Source: Cyclobacterium sp. (GTDB lineage: Bacteria; Bacteroidota; Bacteroidia; Cytophagales; Cyclobacteriaceae). From it: a stretch of 64,000 nt of DNA. The position numbers were made by a program, and so were the translations under genes. The DNA lies in NCBI RefSeq assembly GCF_014762705.1, contig NZ_JABURL010000094.1:48375-112374 (forward strand). The letters are read 5' to 3'. Below, in pieces: positions 1 to 9,297 of this stretch. The notes beneath the pieces are model-generated. The model was not told where the DNA came from. It saw only the letters and a program-made list of their open reading frames with translations, and ran no database searches. Each line of letters begins with the position of its first letter. The first letter of the stretch is position 1.

Positions 1-1
1 T

Positions 2-79
2 TCCGGGGATAGGGCAAAGTCTTCTGTCATTTTGGGATTTGAACTGGACCTGGAAGCATTTTTTGCGGAAATTAAATGA
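2..79 (+). CDS. Uma2-family endonuclease-like protein, C-terminal end only
   Basis: The first 26 codons of the window (stop TGA at 77-79) read as the tail of a protein ending GFELDLEAFFAEIK. This is the same C-terminus seen in the three full Uma2-family (DUF820) genes further along, which end GFELDLEAFFEDID, GFKLGLEEFFGDIE and GFKLDLEEFFEDIE. The preceding SGD also matches them. The gene starts before the window, so its length and catalytic residues cannot be checked. It lies on the plus strand, whereas the other three copies are on the minus strand. Uma2 proteins have a PD-(D/E)XK nuclease-like fold; their physiological role is not established. The assignment rests only on paralogue similarity over about 25 residues. 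Confidence 0.75.
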   Translation, partial: SGDRAKSSVILGFELDLEAFFAEIK

Positions 80-132
80 AATTAGTTGACCAATAAGTGG
101 CTACTGGCCAAAACCTAAACCAGGTATAAGAG

Positions 133-284
133 AAACTTTTCCAAAGTTTATTACTTATTCTAATTCCTCCTGTTGATCAAAATCTAACTTTGGAAAAGTT
201 AGTGGCCGTTTTTGGAAGAACTTTTCCAAAGTTTTTTCTTGTTCTAATTCAGCCTGATGATAGAGAGCTTACTTTGGATAAGTT
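133..284. repeat. Alternating inverted-repeat array (four 15-bp elements)
   Basis: Four copies of one 15-bp sequence alternate in orientation: AACTTTTCCAAAGTT at 134-148, its reverse complement AACTTTGGAAAAGTT at 186-200, the forward form again at 219-233, and a degenerate ACTTTGGATAAGTT at 271-284. The sequences between elements 1-2 and 3-4 are also related (TTCTAATTC followed by CCTG), so a hairpin-forming unit of about 80 bp has been duplicated in tandem. It lies in the 490-bp gap between the Uma2 tail and the DUF502 gene; no gene was seen in the rest of that gap. It could be a bidirectional terminator or a REP/MITE-type element. Confidence 0.6.
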
Positions 285-568
285 ATTGACTGTCTTTCAA
301 TAGGATTATTATCAAATACGCCAAATTCTTCTACTAATTTTTTCCTGTAGGGTGACTTTGGCTGGATTACCATTATCCTCAGTATGGCCAACTTTCCAAT
401 AGGCTCGATTTCATCAGGGTTAATTTAACCATGAAAGGGGGTATTGGGTAAAATATTTTTTTACGAAATTATCCTTGCGCTGAGGTAAAGTTAATTTTGT
501 ATTTTCAGCATTTATGATTTTTGCCAGACGATACTTGTTCCGCCTTAAATCAAAAAACTCATCCCAAA

Positions 569-1240
569 TTAATCAACTGGCGCCTGCTGCTTAAGTCCAT
601 CTTTTTCAACAAACAATATAGAAGAACCCGTACCCATACCCACAATAGACCGCATTGCTTTTTCAGGTTCTATGTCTAAGAATTTCAGTTGGGATACCGG
701 GACATGGTAAATATTCCCATTCATAGGATTTGGAGCGGTGGGTACAAAAATCGTGTATATTTGCTCTGATACTGATTCGGTAACAAATCCTGTAAGCAAT
801 ACGCCGGTATTAAAGGCATCCACAAGCACAACTTGGCTAAAGGGCATTTTTTTAAGACCTGTAAACTGGGCAATGGTTTCCTGTATGGTTGAATACAAAG
901 GTATTTGTAATAAATACCTGTATTCAAAAACCTTGAACATGCGTTTGCTTCTTCCATTATTGAGTATCAAACCGATCACGAAAATAATTGCAATGAGAAT
1001 AAGCAATGCCAGGATATTGATAATGAGGGTCGGTGATTCGGAGCCATTATCCAATAAAGCACTGATTGGCGAAACCAAATTAAAAACGAATTTAAAAATA
1101 ATGGATAGTAAAAATAATATGATGATGATGGGTAATATTAGGAATAAACCATTCAATAATGTTTTGATAAAGAAGGATTTGGTCCAGAAACTTTCTTTTG
1201 GGAATGTGTCCCCGGCTGGCAATGGTGCGGTGTTTTTCAT
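569..1240 (-). CDS. DUF502 family membrane protein
   Basis: This 223-residue protein has two hydrophobic helices (about residues 28-50 and 72-94) separated by a short loop with few charges. A soluble C-terminal part follows, with the family-typical order IPLYSTIQ (113-120), VVLVDAF (137-143), GFVTE (151-155) and FVPTAPNPMNGNIYHVP (165-181). The FVPTxPNP segment is the clearest DUF502 hallmark. DUF502 proteins are conserved inner-membrane proteins of unknown biochemical role. The N-terminus is short and polar before the first helix, and no signal peptide is expected. The gene stands alone, convergent with nothing nearby. An upstream gap of about 210 bp separates it from the M23 gene on the same strand. 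The family assignment is firm; no function can be given. Confidence 0.85.
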   Translation of the reverse strand: MKNTAPLPAGDTFPKESFWTKSFFIKTLLNGLFLILPIIIILFLLSIIFKFVFNLVSPISALLDNGSESPTLIINILALLILIAIIFVIGLILNNGRSKRMFKVFEYRYLLQIPLYSTIQETIAQFTGLKKMPFSQVVLVDAFNTGVLLTGFVTESVSEQIYTIFVPTAPNPMNGNIYHVPVSQLKFLDIEPEKAMRSIVGMGTGSSILFVEKDGLKQQAPVD

Positions 1241-1454
1241 CGATTATTTGGGTTAAAATATCATTGATTCTGACTAAAAAATCTACAATACATGGTGCCT
1301 TTACACAGATTAAAAACGCAATCTCCCTCTTTTCCATCCGGCCAGAGGTAAGAAAAAGGAAGATCTTTTCACAATGGGCAAAATCCGTGCCCTTTTATCT
1401 CCTCTGATCCGATTGACAATTCGGAGAGCTGACTGCTAAAAAGCAAGCTACAAA

Positions 1455-2768
1455 TCAATCGGTATTGCCTGCTTTGTTTACCCAAAGTTCCGTTCCATTA
1501 CCTAAAGCTACCAAATCAAACTGACCGAAACTGCCCAGTACATCTGCATCTCCGGAAAAGGAGGCATACTGAAACTGAGGCGTGCTCCACTTTTCCTTTA
1601 ACCAATCTGAAGGTTGAAGTGTCATTTGCTGAAGGGATGTGTCTGCAACCTCCGCCAGATTTTCTGCCAAAAACCCCTGACTGCTATCCGGAAGCCTGAT
1701 CCTCAGCCAGCCGTCGGTTACGCCTTCAATTTTAAAAAGAGCCTGATTTTCCAACTTGCCCAAAATCCTAAAGCCGGTACCGGGACCTTGACGTAAATTG
1801 ACCAGGCTCGCCTTTACCCTTCCCCAATGGTCCAGCATTACCGAATCAGTCAGCGAAAGGTTGGGTAGATCGGGAGCCGGTTGGAAAAAATACAGCGGAT
1901 CTACACTATTCCATCCCGGCGCATAAATTCCAAAATGAAGGTGCGGTGCGGTGGTTCGCGCATTTCCCGTATTGCCCACCGTACCCAGGGTATCCCCAGG
2001 CTTAACCCTACTGCCCGAAGCGACCATCTGACTATCGAGATGGGCGTAATAAAAGGAGTATCTGCCTGAAGAGATCCTTACCGTTTTTCCTCCCAGCCGG
2101 TTGTTAGCTACCCTGGTGACCCTACCATCGCTGACAGCAAGTACAGGTGTGCCGCTCGGCGCGAAAATATCCACTCCTTCGTGTTTTCTCCTGCCTCCGT
2201 CTCTCGGATCACCAAAAAAACTGGCTATATTCAAATAATTTTTATTCAACAGCGGAAAACTCAGGCTGGCAGCATAGCTGACGGACAATTCCACCAAGCC
2301 ACCTTTAAGCAATTCCGGCTGCAGGCGAAGCAGAAAGTTTTCTTCAGATCCGACAGGATACCGTCCAAATGATCCTTCTTCTTCAGGTCTCAATTTCTTC
2401 AATTCACCGTCTTCCTGCACCTCAAAAAGATCAGTAAACCATACCGCACTGGTATCGGAAAGCACTTTCAAATCTATTGTAATTTCCTGTCCTTCATTTG
2501 CGGAAAACACAAAGGAAACCGCCTCCGGCTCAGCAGGGTCAAACCGCACGAGTTCCCTGTAAGGAAGCTCTACCCGGTTAGTATCTGAAAGTGCCGCTTT
2601 TCCTGCCTCCTCCCAATCCCTAACCATAGCGTAGTCTTTCAGGTTGGAAGCCTTGAGCCCCTGCAGGTATTTGTCATAGGGACTTCCGGATCGCAATAGC
2701 TGCTCAATTTTTGTTCCCTGACAAGACAGACACAGACACAACAATATATAAAGCGATATTTTTCTCAT
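1455..2768 (-). CDS. M23-family peptidase lipoprotein with SH3-like domain
   Basis: A 437-residue predicted lipoprotein (lipobox LSC with Cys16) carrying a LytM/M23 metallopeptidase domain at about 178-300. Zinc ligands are visible: H196 and D200 in HEGVD, and H278 in HLHFG. H243 in YAHLD and H276 of HLH are the expected catalytic histidines, so the active site looks complete. A bacterial SH3-like segment follows at about 318-372 (VNLRQGPGTGFRILGKL). Residues 80-170 form a beta-rich domain that I do not recognise. M23 enzymes cut peptide cross-links in peptidoglycan, here presumably from the periplasmic face of a membrane. It is monocistronic, with 199 bp separating it from the PfpI gene upstream. 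Confidence 0.9.
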   Translation of the reverse strand: MRKISLYILLCLCLSCQGTKIEQLLRSGSPYDKYLQGLKASNLKDYAMVRDWEEAGKAALSDTNRVELPYRELVRFDPAEPEAVSFVFSANEGQEITIDLKVLSDTSAVWFTDLFEVQEDGELKKLRPEEEGSFGRYPVGSEENFLLRLQPELLKGGLVELSVSYAASLSFPLLNKNYLNIASFFGDPRDGGRRKHEGVDIFAPSGTPVLAVSDGRVTRVANNRLGGKTVRISSGRYSFYYAHLDSQMVASGSRVKPGDTLGTVGNTGNARTTAPHLHFGIYAPGWNSVDPLYFFQPAPDLPNLSLTDSVMLDHWGRVKASLVNLRQGPGTGFRILGKLENQALFKIEGVTDGWLRIRLPDSSQGFLAENLAEVADTSLQQMTLQPSDWLKEKWSTPQFQYASFSGDADVLGSFGQFDLVALGNGTELWVNKAGNTD

Positions 2769-2910
2769 CTGCTATTTCCTCTTTCTAAGGCCATCATATC
2801 CAATCCAACAAAGTGACAAATCATATTATAAATGAGTATTCGAAACCTGATGTCGGAAAATCTCAACAGCCTGTAGATTTCTGGTTTTGTATGATTTCCT
2901 CATAAATGCA

Positions 2911-2942
2911 AAGAGCCTGCCCATTTGCACAGGCAGGCTCTT
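2911..2942 (-). terminator. Hairpin, probable terminator of the PfpI gene
   Basis: A perfect 11-bp stem (AAGAGCCTGCC at 2911-2921 with GGCAGGCTCTT at 2932-2942) encloses a 10-nt loop. It starts 25 nt beyond the stop codon of the minus-strand PfpI-like gene (stop at 2968). Read on the minus strand it is followed by TTTGCATTTATG, a weak T-rich tail. The strong G+C stem and the position support termination; the imperfect T-tract lowers certainty. Confidence 0.6.
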
Positions 2943-2967
2943 CTATCAAGCTAATCCATTATAAAAA

Positions 2968-3528
2968 TTACAGCGTTTTCTGCTCTTCATGAATTCCCTC
3001 CCTGATCTCTTCGATGAGTTTTTTATTGAAGGCAGGCAGATCGTCCGGCTTGCGGGCAGTTACCAGCGCTGAATCACAAACGCATTCGCTGTCTGTCCAT
3101 GCTACTCCTGCATTAATCAGGTCAGTTTTGATTGAGGGCCAGGAGGTCATTTCTCTGCCATCCAGCGCACCTGCTTCGATCAATACCTGTGGGCCATGAC
3201 AAATGGCTGCGACGGGTTTTCCCTTCGCAAAAAAGGCTTTGATAAACTCAATTGCCTCTTTATTTGTCCTCAGCTTGTCTGGATTAATAACACCTCCCGG
3301 AAGCACAAGGGCATGGTAATCTCCGGGTTTGGCATCCCTTAGTGGCTTGTCTATTTTGACTTCATCAGACCAGTTGCCGTCTTTCCAACCTTTGATCGAA
3401 CTGGCCGGGGAAATGACATGTACAGTAGCACCCGCCTCTTCAAGGGCTTTTTTGGGGCTTTTCAATTCACTTTCCTCAAATCCGGTTTCGGTTAAAATGG
3501 CTACGGTCTTATCTTTTAGCGTTGGCAT
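2968..3528 (-). CDS. PfpI/DJ-1 family protein (YhbO-like)
   Basis: A 186-residue class I glutamine-amidotransferase-like protein. The nucleophile elbow is AAICHGPQVLIEAG, with Cys110 followed by His111. The conserved acidic residue is in GFEESEL (about Glu18/19), and LVLPGGVINPDKLR precedes the nucleophile, as in PfpI and YhbO/YajL proteins. The usual family length is 170-190, so the gene appears complete. Members have been described as intracellular proteases and as glyoxalase/deglycase-type stress proteins; which activity applies here cannot be decided from sequence. There is no signal peptide, so it should be cytoplasmic. It is transcribed alone and followed by the hairpin at 2911-2942. 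In the 229-bp gap upstream, before the dnaE2 stop, nothing else is visible. Confidence 0.9.
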   Translation of the reverse strand: MPTLKDKTVAILTETGFEESELKSPKKALEEAGATVHVISPASSIKGWKDGNWSDEVKIDKPLRDAKPGDYHALVLPGGVINPDKLRTNKEAIEFIKAFFAKGKPVAAICHGPQVLIEAGALDGREMTSWPSIKTDLINAGVAWTDSECVCDSALVTARKPDDLPAFNKKLIEEIREGIHEEQKTL

Positions 3529-3757
3529 ATTAATAAATAGTTTGGTTAAACAATCGTTTTTATTCCCCAGGGCCAGATCATTACTGCCGCCGGAGATATC
3601 ACAATAGGCCCAAGTACCATGCCATTTAAATAACTATTTTAAAAAAACATAACATATCCAATTTTTTAAAGTATAAAACCTTTCAAAAGAACCCCCTATT
3701 ACCTTTTTATAGGATTTATTTCAATTTAGCTATTGGGAAAAACGGACTAACCAACAC

Positions 3758-6700
3758 TCATTTGAAATCTCTGGAAGGAAACAATTCCCCCTGTTGGCCC
3801 TTCTCTCCTGAGGAGGATTGGGGTATTTTTTTACCAAACTTTCCTTTACCTGCAGGACTTTGACCTGGAGGATCCGCTTTTAGCAGTCTGTTTAGGTTAT
3901 GGCAGGAGCGTACCACCACATGGATGACTTCTCCTTCTACCTGAAGTTTACCCGAAACCATCAATAACCTGGATTGCAGGATGACGGACCGGTATTTTTC
4001 AAATGTTTTGGCCCATACTACCAGGTTGGCAAAGCCGGTCTCGTCTTCGATGGTGATAAAAAGCACCCCTTTGGCAGTGCCCGGGCGCTGCCTTACCGTA
4101 ATCAGACCGCACACTTTGACAAAAGCCCCGTCTTTCATTTTTCCCAAATGGACCGTAGGACTCACCCGCAACTGATCCAGACGCTCACGCACATGGCTAA
4201 GGGGATGGGATTTCAGGGAAAGTGTAGTACTGGCATAATCCCGAAGCACCTGCTCCATGGGAGGTATAGCAGGAAGCACTACTTTCTTTTCGGTGGGCGT
4301 TTCCTGAACCTGCCCGGTAAACACCCCAATAGGCCTTCCCTGAAGCGCCAACACATCCCAAAGAGCCTGTCTGCGGTCCAGGCCCAGCGACCGAAAAGCA
4401 TCTGCATCGGCCAGGCGCTCCAGGGCAGCCTTGGGTACGCCGGCATTGATCAGGTCGGTGATATGGACGTAGGGTTTTTTCCTTTGCTCCACCAGCAGTT
4501 GCATGTCTGCCTCATGCAAGCCTTTCACTTGACGGAAACCCAACCGGATGGATAAATACTGACCGGATTTTTCTTCAAACACATGATCCCAGCAGGAGCG
4601 GTTTACATCTACAGGCCTCACTTCCACTCCATGCTTGCGGGCATCATTGACGATCTGTGCCGGTCTGTAAAAACCCATGGGCTGGCTATTGAGCAGGGCA
4701 GTAGCAAAGACATCCGGGTAGTGGTACTTCAGCCAACAGGAAACATAGACCAGCAAGGCAAAACTGGCCGCATGGCTCTCGGGAAAACCATAACTTCCAA
4801 ATCCTTCCAACTGCCGGAAAACCCGCCTGGCAAAATCCTCCTCATAGCCACGGGCCACCATACCTCCTACGAGCTTTTTCTCATACTGACTCACCAGGCC
4901 ATGGGCTTTGAAGGTTGCCATACTTCGCCGCAGTCCATCTGCTTCTGCCGGGGTAAAGCCTGCCGCTACAATGGCAATCTCCATGGCCTGCTCCTGAAAC
5001 AGGGGCACCCCCAGCGTGCGCCCCAGAATCTCCTCCAGTTCGCGGGAGGGATATTCCACCGGCTCTTCTCCCCTGCGTCTTTTGAGGTAGGGGTGCACCA
5101 TATCTCCCTGTATCGGTCCCGGTCTTACAATCGCCACCTCGATCACCAGATCGTAAAAGGTCCTGGGCTTCAGACGTGGCAACATCGACATCTGGGCACG
5201 GCTCTCTATCTGAAATACCCCCAGGGTGTCCGCATGACTGATCATCTCGTATACCCTAGGGTCATCTTGGGGAATGTTAGCCAGGGTGAGGTGCCGGCCA
5301 TAATGGGCCCGAACCAGGTCAAAGGCCTTTCGTATACAGGTAAGCATGCCCAATGCCAGCACGTCCACTTTCAGAAAACCCAGGGCATCGATGTCGTCCT
5401 TGTCCCATTCGATGCAGGTGCGGTTTTCCATCCGCGCTTGCAGTACCGGACAGAGGTTGGAGAGCTGGTCCCGGGTGATTACAAACCCCCCGGTATGCTG
5501 GCCTAACTGTCTTGGAAAACCCATGTACTGCCAGGTAAGCAGCAGTGTCTTTCGCAAATGGGTATCCCGCGGGTCAAATCCTTGAGAGGACACTTTCTCC
5601 CCTTGCAGCCATTCTTTCGTCAGTTCGTGTCCCGACTTTGCAAGCCGGTCTACCGCATCCAATGACAAGCCCATCGCTTTCCCCACATCTCGGACTGCCC
5701 CTTTCCAATGCAATCGCGTAACAGTGGCCACAATGCCTGCGCGGTCCCGGCCATACTTTTCATAAATATACTGCATCACCTCCTCCCTGCGCTCGTGCTC
5801 AAAATCCACGTCTATATCCGGCGGTTCGTTGCGGGCATCAGACATAAAGCGGGCAAAAAGCAGCTTGAACTTGGAAGGGTCCACCGAGGTAATGCCCAGG
5901 CAATAGCAGACTACCGAATTGGCTGCCGACCCCCTTCCCTGACAAAGAATACCCCGCTTACGGGCAAAGCGCACCAGGTCGTATACCGTCAGAAAATAAG
6001 AAGCATATTCCTTGCGGGCGATAAATTCCAACTCCTGCTGTATGGTATTCTTGAGCGTTTCGGAAAGTTGCTCTCCAAAACTGCTCCGGGCTCCTTCCCA
6101 GGTCCGCAATTCCAGTTCTTCCTGTGTGCTACGGCCTTCACTGCTGATTTCTTCGGGGTACTGGTAAGTCAATTGATCCAGCGAAAATTGGCAGGAGTCA
6201 GTAATTTCCTCTGCCCGGCGAAGGGCGGCCGGGTACTCCCGAAACAGGCGGTGCATTTCTTCCCGGGATTTCAGGTAACGTTCAGCATTGGGATGCAGGC
6301 GAAAGCCCGCACTTTGAATGGTACATTTTTCCCGGATGCAGGTCAGCACATCCTGCAGGGCCCTCCTTCCCGGCACATGGTAGTGCACGTCATTGACCGC
6401 TACCATGGGTATACCCAGGCTTTTCTCCCACTGTGCTATGCGAAACAGCCGCTTCTGATCGCTACCATTGTACGTAAAAGCGGCGGCCAGGTAAAGGTTG
6501 TCACCTATTGCCTCCCGATATTCCTCCAGAGAAGAATAAAAGGACGGCTCAAAATCCAGGTGGGCATTCAGGCTAGTTGGAGGAACTGCAATAAATACGC
6601 TGTCCCGGGCATGGGCGTATACATCCGCCTTGTACAGGTGGCAGATCCCCTTCTCTGCCCGGAGATTGCCCAGGCTGAGTAGAGAAGAGAGTCGGCCGTA

Positions 6701-6961
6701 GGCTTCCCGGTCTCTGGGATAAGCCAACAGGCTGGGACCATCCAGCAAGTCCAGACGGCAAGCCGGAATGAAGCGAAGACCGGACTCCCTGGCTGCCTTG
6801 TGTGCCCGGACAATTCCCGCAAGGGTATTCCGATCGGTGAGAGCCAGAGCTTCGTAGCCCAGTTCAATGGCTTGCTGGACCAATTCTTCCGGATGCGAGC
6901 CGCCCCTAAGAAAGGAAAAATTGGAAGTCACCTGCAGTTCGCTATAGGCTGTTGTTTGCAT
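3758..6961 (-). CDS. dnaE2: Error-prone DNA polymerase III alpha subunit (DnaE2/ImuC)
   Basis: This 1067-residue C-family polymerase begins with a PHP domain (about 5-230). It has the catalytic PDIDVDF motif at 381-387 (Asp384 and Asp386), a third Asp533 in FLKVDVLALG, and the HTGGFVI motif at 489-495. A C-terminal OB fold lies at about 945-1030. Length and architecture fit DnaE2 (ImuC) rather than the longer replicative DnaE. It is the last gene of a minus-strand operon, imuA-imuB-dnaE2, 39 nt after imuB. Established knowledge: DnaE2 with ImuA and ImuB performs damage-induced mutagenic translesion synthesis. Expression is probably controlled by the S24 repressor encoded divergently at 9298. 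The tail rich in K, S and G (after about 1035) is probably unstructured. Confidence 0.95.
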   Translation of the reverse strand: MQTTAYSELQVTSNFSFLRGGSHPEELVQQAIELGYEALALTDRNTLAGIVRAHKAARESGLRFIPACRLDLLDGPSLLAYPRDREAYGRLSSLLSLGNLRAEKGICHLYKADVYAHARDSVFIAVPPTSLNAHLDFEPSFYSSLEEYREAIGDNLYLAAAFTYNGSDQKRLFRIAQWEKSLGIPMVAVNDVHYHVPGRRALQDVLTCIREKCTIQSAGFRLHPNAERYLKSREEMHRLFREYPAALRRAEEITDSCQFSLDQLTYQYPEEISSEGRSTQEELELRTWEGARSSFGEQLSETLKNTIQQELEFIARKEYASYFLTVYDLVRFARKRGILCQGRGSAANSVVCYCLGITSVDPSKFKLLFARFMSDARNEPPDIDVDFEHERREEVMQYIYEKYGRDRAGIVATVTRLHWKGAVRDVGKAMGLSLDAVDRLAKSGHELTKEWLQGEKVSSQGFDPRDTHLRKTLLLTWQYMGFPRQLGQHTGGFVITRDQLSNLCPVLQARMENRTCIEWDKDDIDALGFLKVDVLALGMLTCIRKAFDLVRAHYGRHLTLANIPQDDPRVYEMISHADTLGVFQIESRAQMSMLPRLKPRTFYDLVIEVAIVRPGPIQGDMVHPYLKRRRGEEPVEYPSRELEEILGRTLGVPLFQEQAMEIAIVAAGFTPAEADGLRRSMATFKAHGLVSQYEKKLVGGMVARGYEEDFARRVFRQLEGFGSYGFPESHAASFALLVYVSCWLKYHYPDVFATALLNSQPMGFYRPAQIVNDARKHGVEVRPVDVNRSCWDHVFEEKSGQYLSIRLGFRQVKGLHEADMQLLVEQRKKPYVHITDLINAGVPKAALERLADADAFRSLGLDRRQALWDVLALQGRPIGVFTGQVQETPTEKKVVLPAIPPMEQVLRDYASTTLSLKSHPLSHVRERLDQLRVSPTVHLGKMKDGAFVKVCGLITVRQRPGTAKGVLFITIEDETGFANLVVWAKTFEKYRSVILQSRLLMVSGKLQVEGEVIHVVVRSCHNLNRLLKADPPGQSPAGKGKFGKKIPQSSSGEKGQQGELFPSRDFK

Positions 6962-7000
6962 GTTTTGTATGTATCTGATCTTTGGATAAATTTTTCCGGA

Positions 7001-8491
7001 TCAGGAAAAATAGCCGTGCAAAAACCATTGGGGTTTTCCTTTTCCGTAAAGCCCCAGCCGGAAAAGCCAGTACCTGCCTCCCTCGGTATCTTCCACACAG
7101 TAATAATCCCGGGGTGGCCCGGTCTGCAGCCACCACTCCTGCTCAATGCGCTCCGGCCCGTCGGCACGGGCCACCCGAACCAACTTGCCCTGATGCTTGA
7201 AATGCAGGGGAGGGTAATCGGGCAATGGTACCATGACCGAAATGGGCTCCGGCACAGACAGCAGGTGCATGGGACGAACCGAATCGGGCCAATCCGTATC
7301 GGGTTTTTCGTCCAGGGAGCACGCAGGACGCACCGAATGCTCCGGCCAATGCCGCTCCTCCGGCAGGTACCGCTGCATGTGTCCCGAACCCAGCCTGGTA
7401 CCTATCCGGTCTACCAACTCTGCCACCGCAGCCGGATCTCCGGAACGGTGCCAAAGCTGCTCCTGTGGCAGTTGAACCTTTTCCACCATTAATCCTTCCA
7501 GGTAAAACAGCTCTATTCCCAATGCCGGCTCCAGGGATGGAATTTTCAGAGAAAAAAGCCGGAAAAGGTGCTCCGGATTGTGGGAAGCACGACCGGTACC
7601 AATGGAAATTTCTACCGTCTTCCCATCTACGCGCAGACCTTTGAAAACGGCCTTGCGCAGCCCCTTCCCTTCCCGGATCAGGCGCTGGCAAAGCCTGTCC
7701 AGCAGCTTCCGAAGGGCGATCTCAATGCCCCTGGCGGTGCGAATGGGCTCCAGACAGGGCAGTTGCTCTTCATAGGGAACCCGGGGCAGTACGGGTTGAA
7801 AGGCCTCCTCTTCCTCACCGAGGGCCTGCCCCAGCCGAAACAGCAGTTCCTCACCAAATCTCCTGCGCAAGGTAGCTGCGGGCAAGTCTATAAACTGTTC
7901 GATTTGCCGGAAACCCAATTTATCCAAGCCTTCCAGAGTCCGGGCTTCCAGTCGAAGGGCAGCGGGTGGCAAAGGCAGCAAGGCTTCCCGCTGCATTCCC
8001 TTCCCGGCGATACAGGCCTGTTCACCGTAACGTGCCAGTGCCCATGCCGCCCCGATGGTATCGGCAATGGCCGCCCGTACATGGTAGCCCTTGCTTTCCA
8101 ATGCGGAAACCAAAGCTTGCAGATAAGCGGATTCTCCTCCCCAGAGATGTGGGCAACCTGAAATATCCAGCATCAAGCCGGAAGGAGGATCTGCAGCAGG
8201 CAATGGAGTATACTGCAGGCACCAGCCAGCCAGCCGGTGGAGGAGTCGCTTGCTCCAGCCAGGCTTATCGGCATAGACCTGTATATCCGGGAAAATGGCC
8301 CTGGCATCAGCCACAGCCTTACCCGGTCGGATGCCTCGTGCATAAGCCTCCCGGCTACTTGCCTGCACCACAGCCCGACCCCGTTCGTTACCCGCCAAAA
8401 CGAAGGGTTTTCCCCGTAGTTCCGGATATCGAATGGCCAGCCGGTCCGTAATCAGGTGACTAAACCAGAGAGATAAAAACCGCTTAGGCAT
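7001..8491 (-). CDS. imuB: ImuB-like catalytically inactive Y-family polymerase
   Basis: A 496-residue Y-family (DinB/UmuC-like) protein starting MPKRFLSLWFSHL. The start at 8491 overlaps the imuA stop codon (8484-8486), as expected for translational coupling; the frame extends further upstream but that part overlaps imuA. The first metal-binding acidic motif of active Y polymerases (DxDxFYA) is replaced by SLWFSHL. The later conserved SxDE region reads GLMLDISGC, so polymerase activity is unlikely. This is the known hallmark of ImuB, which acts as a hub linking DnaE2 to the beta clamp. The N-terminal palm/finger region is about 1-230, the little-finger region about 240-340, and a variable C-terminal part follows. 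It is followed by dnaE2 after 39 nt. Confidence 0.9.
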   Translation of the reverse strand: MPKRFLSLWFSHLITDRLAIRYPELRGKPFVLAGNERGRAVVQASSREAYARGIRPGKAVADARAIFPDIQVYADKPGWSKRLLHRLAGWCLQYTPLPAADPPSGLMLDISGCPHLWGGESAYLQALVSALESKGYHVRAAIADTIGAAWALARYGEQACIAGKGMQREALLPLPPAALRLEARTLEGLDKLGFRQIEQFIDLPAATLRRRFGEELLFRLGQALGEEEEAFQPVLPRVPYEEQLPCLEPIRTARGIEIALRKLLDRLCQRLIREGKGLRKAVFKGLRVDGKTVEISIGTGRASHNPEHLFRLFSLKIPSLEPALGIELFYLEGLMVEKVQLPQEQLWHRSGDPAAVAELVDRIGTRLGSGHMQRYLPEERHWPEHSVRPACSLDEKPDTDWPDSVRPMHLLSVPEPISVMVPLPDYPPLHFKHQGKLVRVARADGPERIEQEWWLQTGPPRDYYCVEDTEGGRYWLFRLGLYGKGKPQWFLHGYFS

Positions 8492-9227
8492 AATTTTTTC
8501 TGTTTTGAACAATTTTTTGTGACTGCTGATGGAAAAGCTCCTGAAAACCCTCTCCATCCCATTGCAATTGCCAGTGGCCCGGTTTTCCGTTTCGTGCCTT
8601 GAGCAAGGATACCTTCCAGGCAGGCCAGCCCATGCCCGGCATTCCTGCCGGCACTGTACTGGGTAACGGAGCCAGCTTCCAGCGGGTGGCACAGGCCAGA
8701 GCATGCAGGCTTCGGGGTTGGTGCCGGTGGAGAAAGCCAGTGACCCGGCTCCGCTCTACCGCCAACTGCAGGCGCTGGGATTCGGAAAAGCCCAACTCCC
8801 TCATTTCCCCTACCACCGCTACCAGCGCTTCACAACTTAAGGCCTGCTCCAACGTCCACAGCAGGTCCTTTTCCCTGGGAACATTCACAAAAAGCACCCG
8901 CTCCGGAGCTAGCCCAAAACACTTTAAAGCAGGAGGAAAGACCTGGGGACAGGTACCCAGCCAAAGGCAAAATCCGCCTTTCTGCATCAGCATGCCCAGA
9001 ATAACTGCCAGAAAACCCTGAGTGGAAGCAGCCTCGGAAGAATTGTGGCTGATAAATTCGTGGTTGGCGGCCAGGGGAAATGCCCTGCCGGGGAAGGCCT
9101 CATGTAAGGGTCCCAATTGCAGTCTGGAATCGGTTTGCTGTCCTTTTTGGGGAATATACCCTTCCAGCTCCATAATTTCCTGCTTTAATTGCCTGAGTTG
9201 CTCGATTTTATCACTATTAAGTTTCAT
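8484..9227 (-). CDS. imuA: ImuA-like RecA-fold protein
   Basis: First gene of the mutasome operon, 247 residues from the start at 9227 (MKLNSDKIEQLRQLKQEI). An alternative start at 9263 adds 12 residues. I prefer 9227 because the N-terminal coiled helix typical of ImuA begins there and it leaves more room for a promoter. The body (about 40-230) has a RecA/SulA-like core with the order FISHNSSEAASTQGFLAVILG, LWLGTCP, RVLFVNVPREKDLLWTLEQAL, EALVAVVGEM and RLQLAVERSRVTGFLHR. A clear Walker A GxxxxGK(S/T) is not evident, as in known ImuA relatives. ImuA supports DnaE2-dependent translesion synthesis, but its mechanism is incompletely known. The imuB start codon lies within its last codons. Confidence 0.85.
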   Translation of the reverse strand: MKLNSDKIEQLRQLKQEIMELEGYIPQKGQQTDSRLQLGPLHEAFPGRAFPLAANHEFISHNSSEAASTQGFLAVILGMLMQKGGFCLWLGTCPQVFPPALKCFGLAPERVLFVNVPREKDLLWTLEQALSCEALVAVVGEMRELGFSESQRLQLAVERSRVTGFLHRHQPRSLHALACATRWKLAPLPSTVPAGMPGMGWPAWKVSLLKARNGKPGHWQLQWDGEGFQELFHQQSQKIVQNRKNYA

Positions 9228-9297
9228 GGTTTCCGCAGAATGAGTATATTTGACACGATTCATAACAAAATTTTGACTCTAATAATACCAAACTTCG
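9228..9297. promoter_or_regulatory. Divergent imuA / S24-repressor control region
   Basis: Only 70 bp separate the imuA start (9227) from the divergent S24 repressor start (9298). The interval contains a perfect 10-bp palindrome CAAAATTTTG (9266-9275) and two direct TTTGAC copies (9249-9254 and 9272-9277) spaced 23 bp apart, the second overlapping the palindrome. The arrangement is what is expected of a region where the repressor controls both itself and the mutasome operon. That the palindrome is the operator is inference. Confidence 0.45.

Noticed and set aside
133..284. CRISPR-like array at the left edge
   Set aside because: The 15-bp repeats alternate in orientation and the spacers are themselves related, unlike a CRISPR array; no cas gene is nearby.
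4583..5506. A 307-codon open frame on the plus strand opposite dnaE2
   Set aside because: It lies wholly within the dnaE2 coding region, which has strong family motifs on the other strand, and its translation has no recognisable domain. The same holds for plus-strand frames at 5708-6682 and 6800-7492.
8492..8704. A 71-residue upstream extension of ImuB
   Set aside because: It overlaps imuA in another frame, and the Y-family domain begins exactly at MPKRF (8491).
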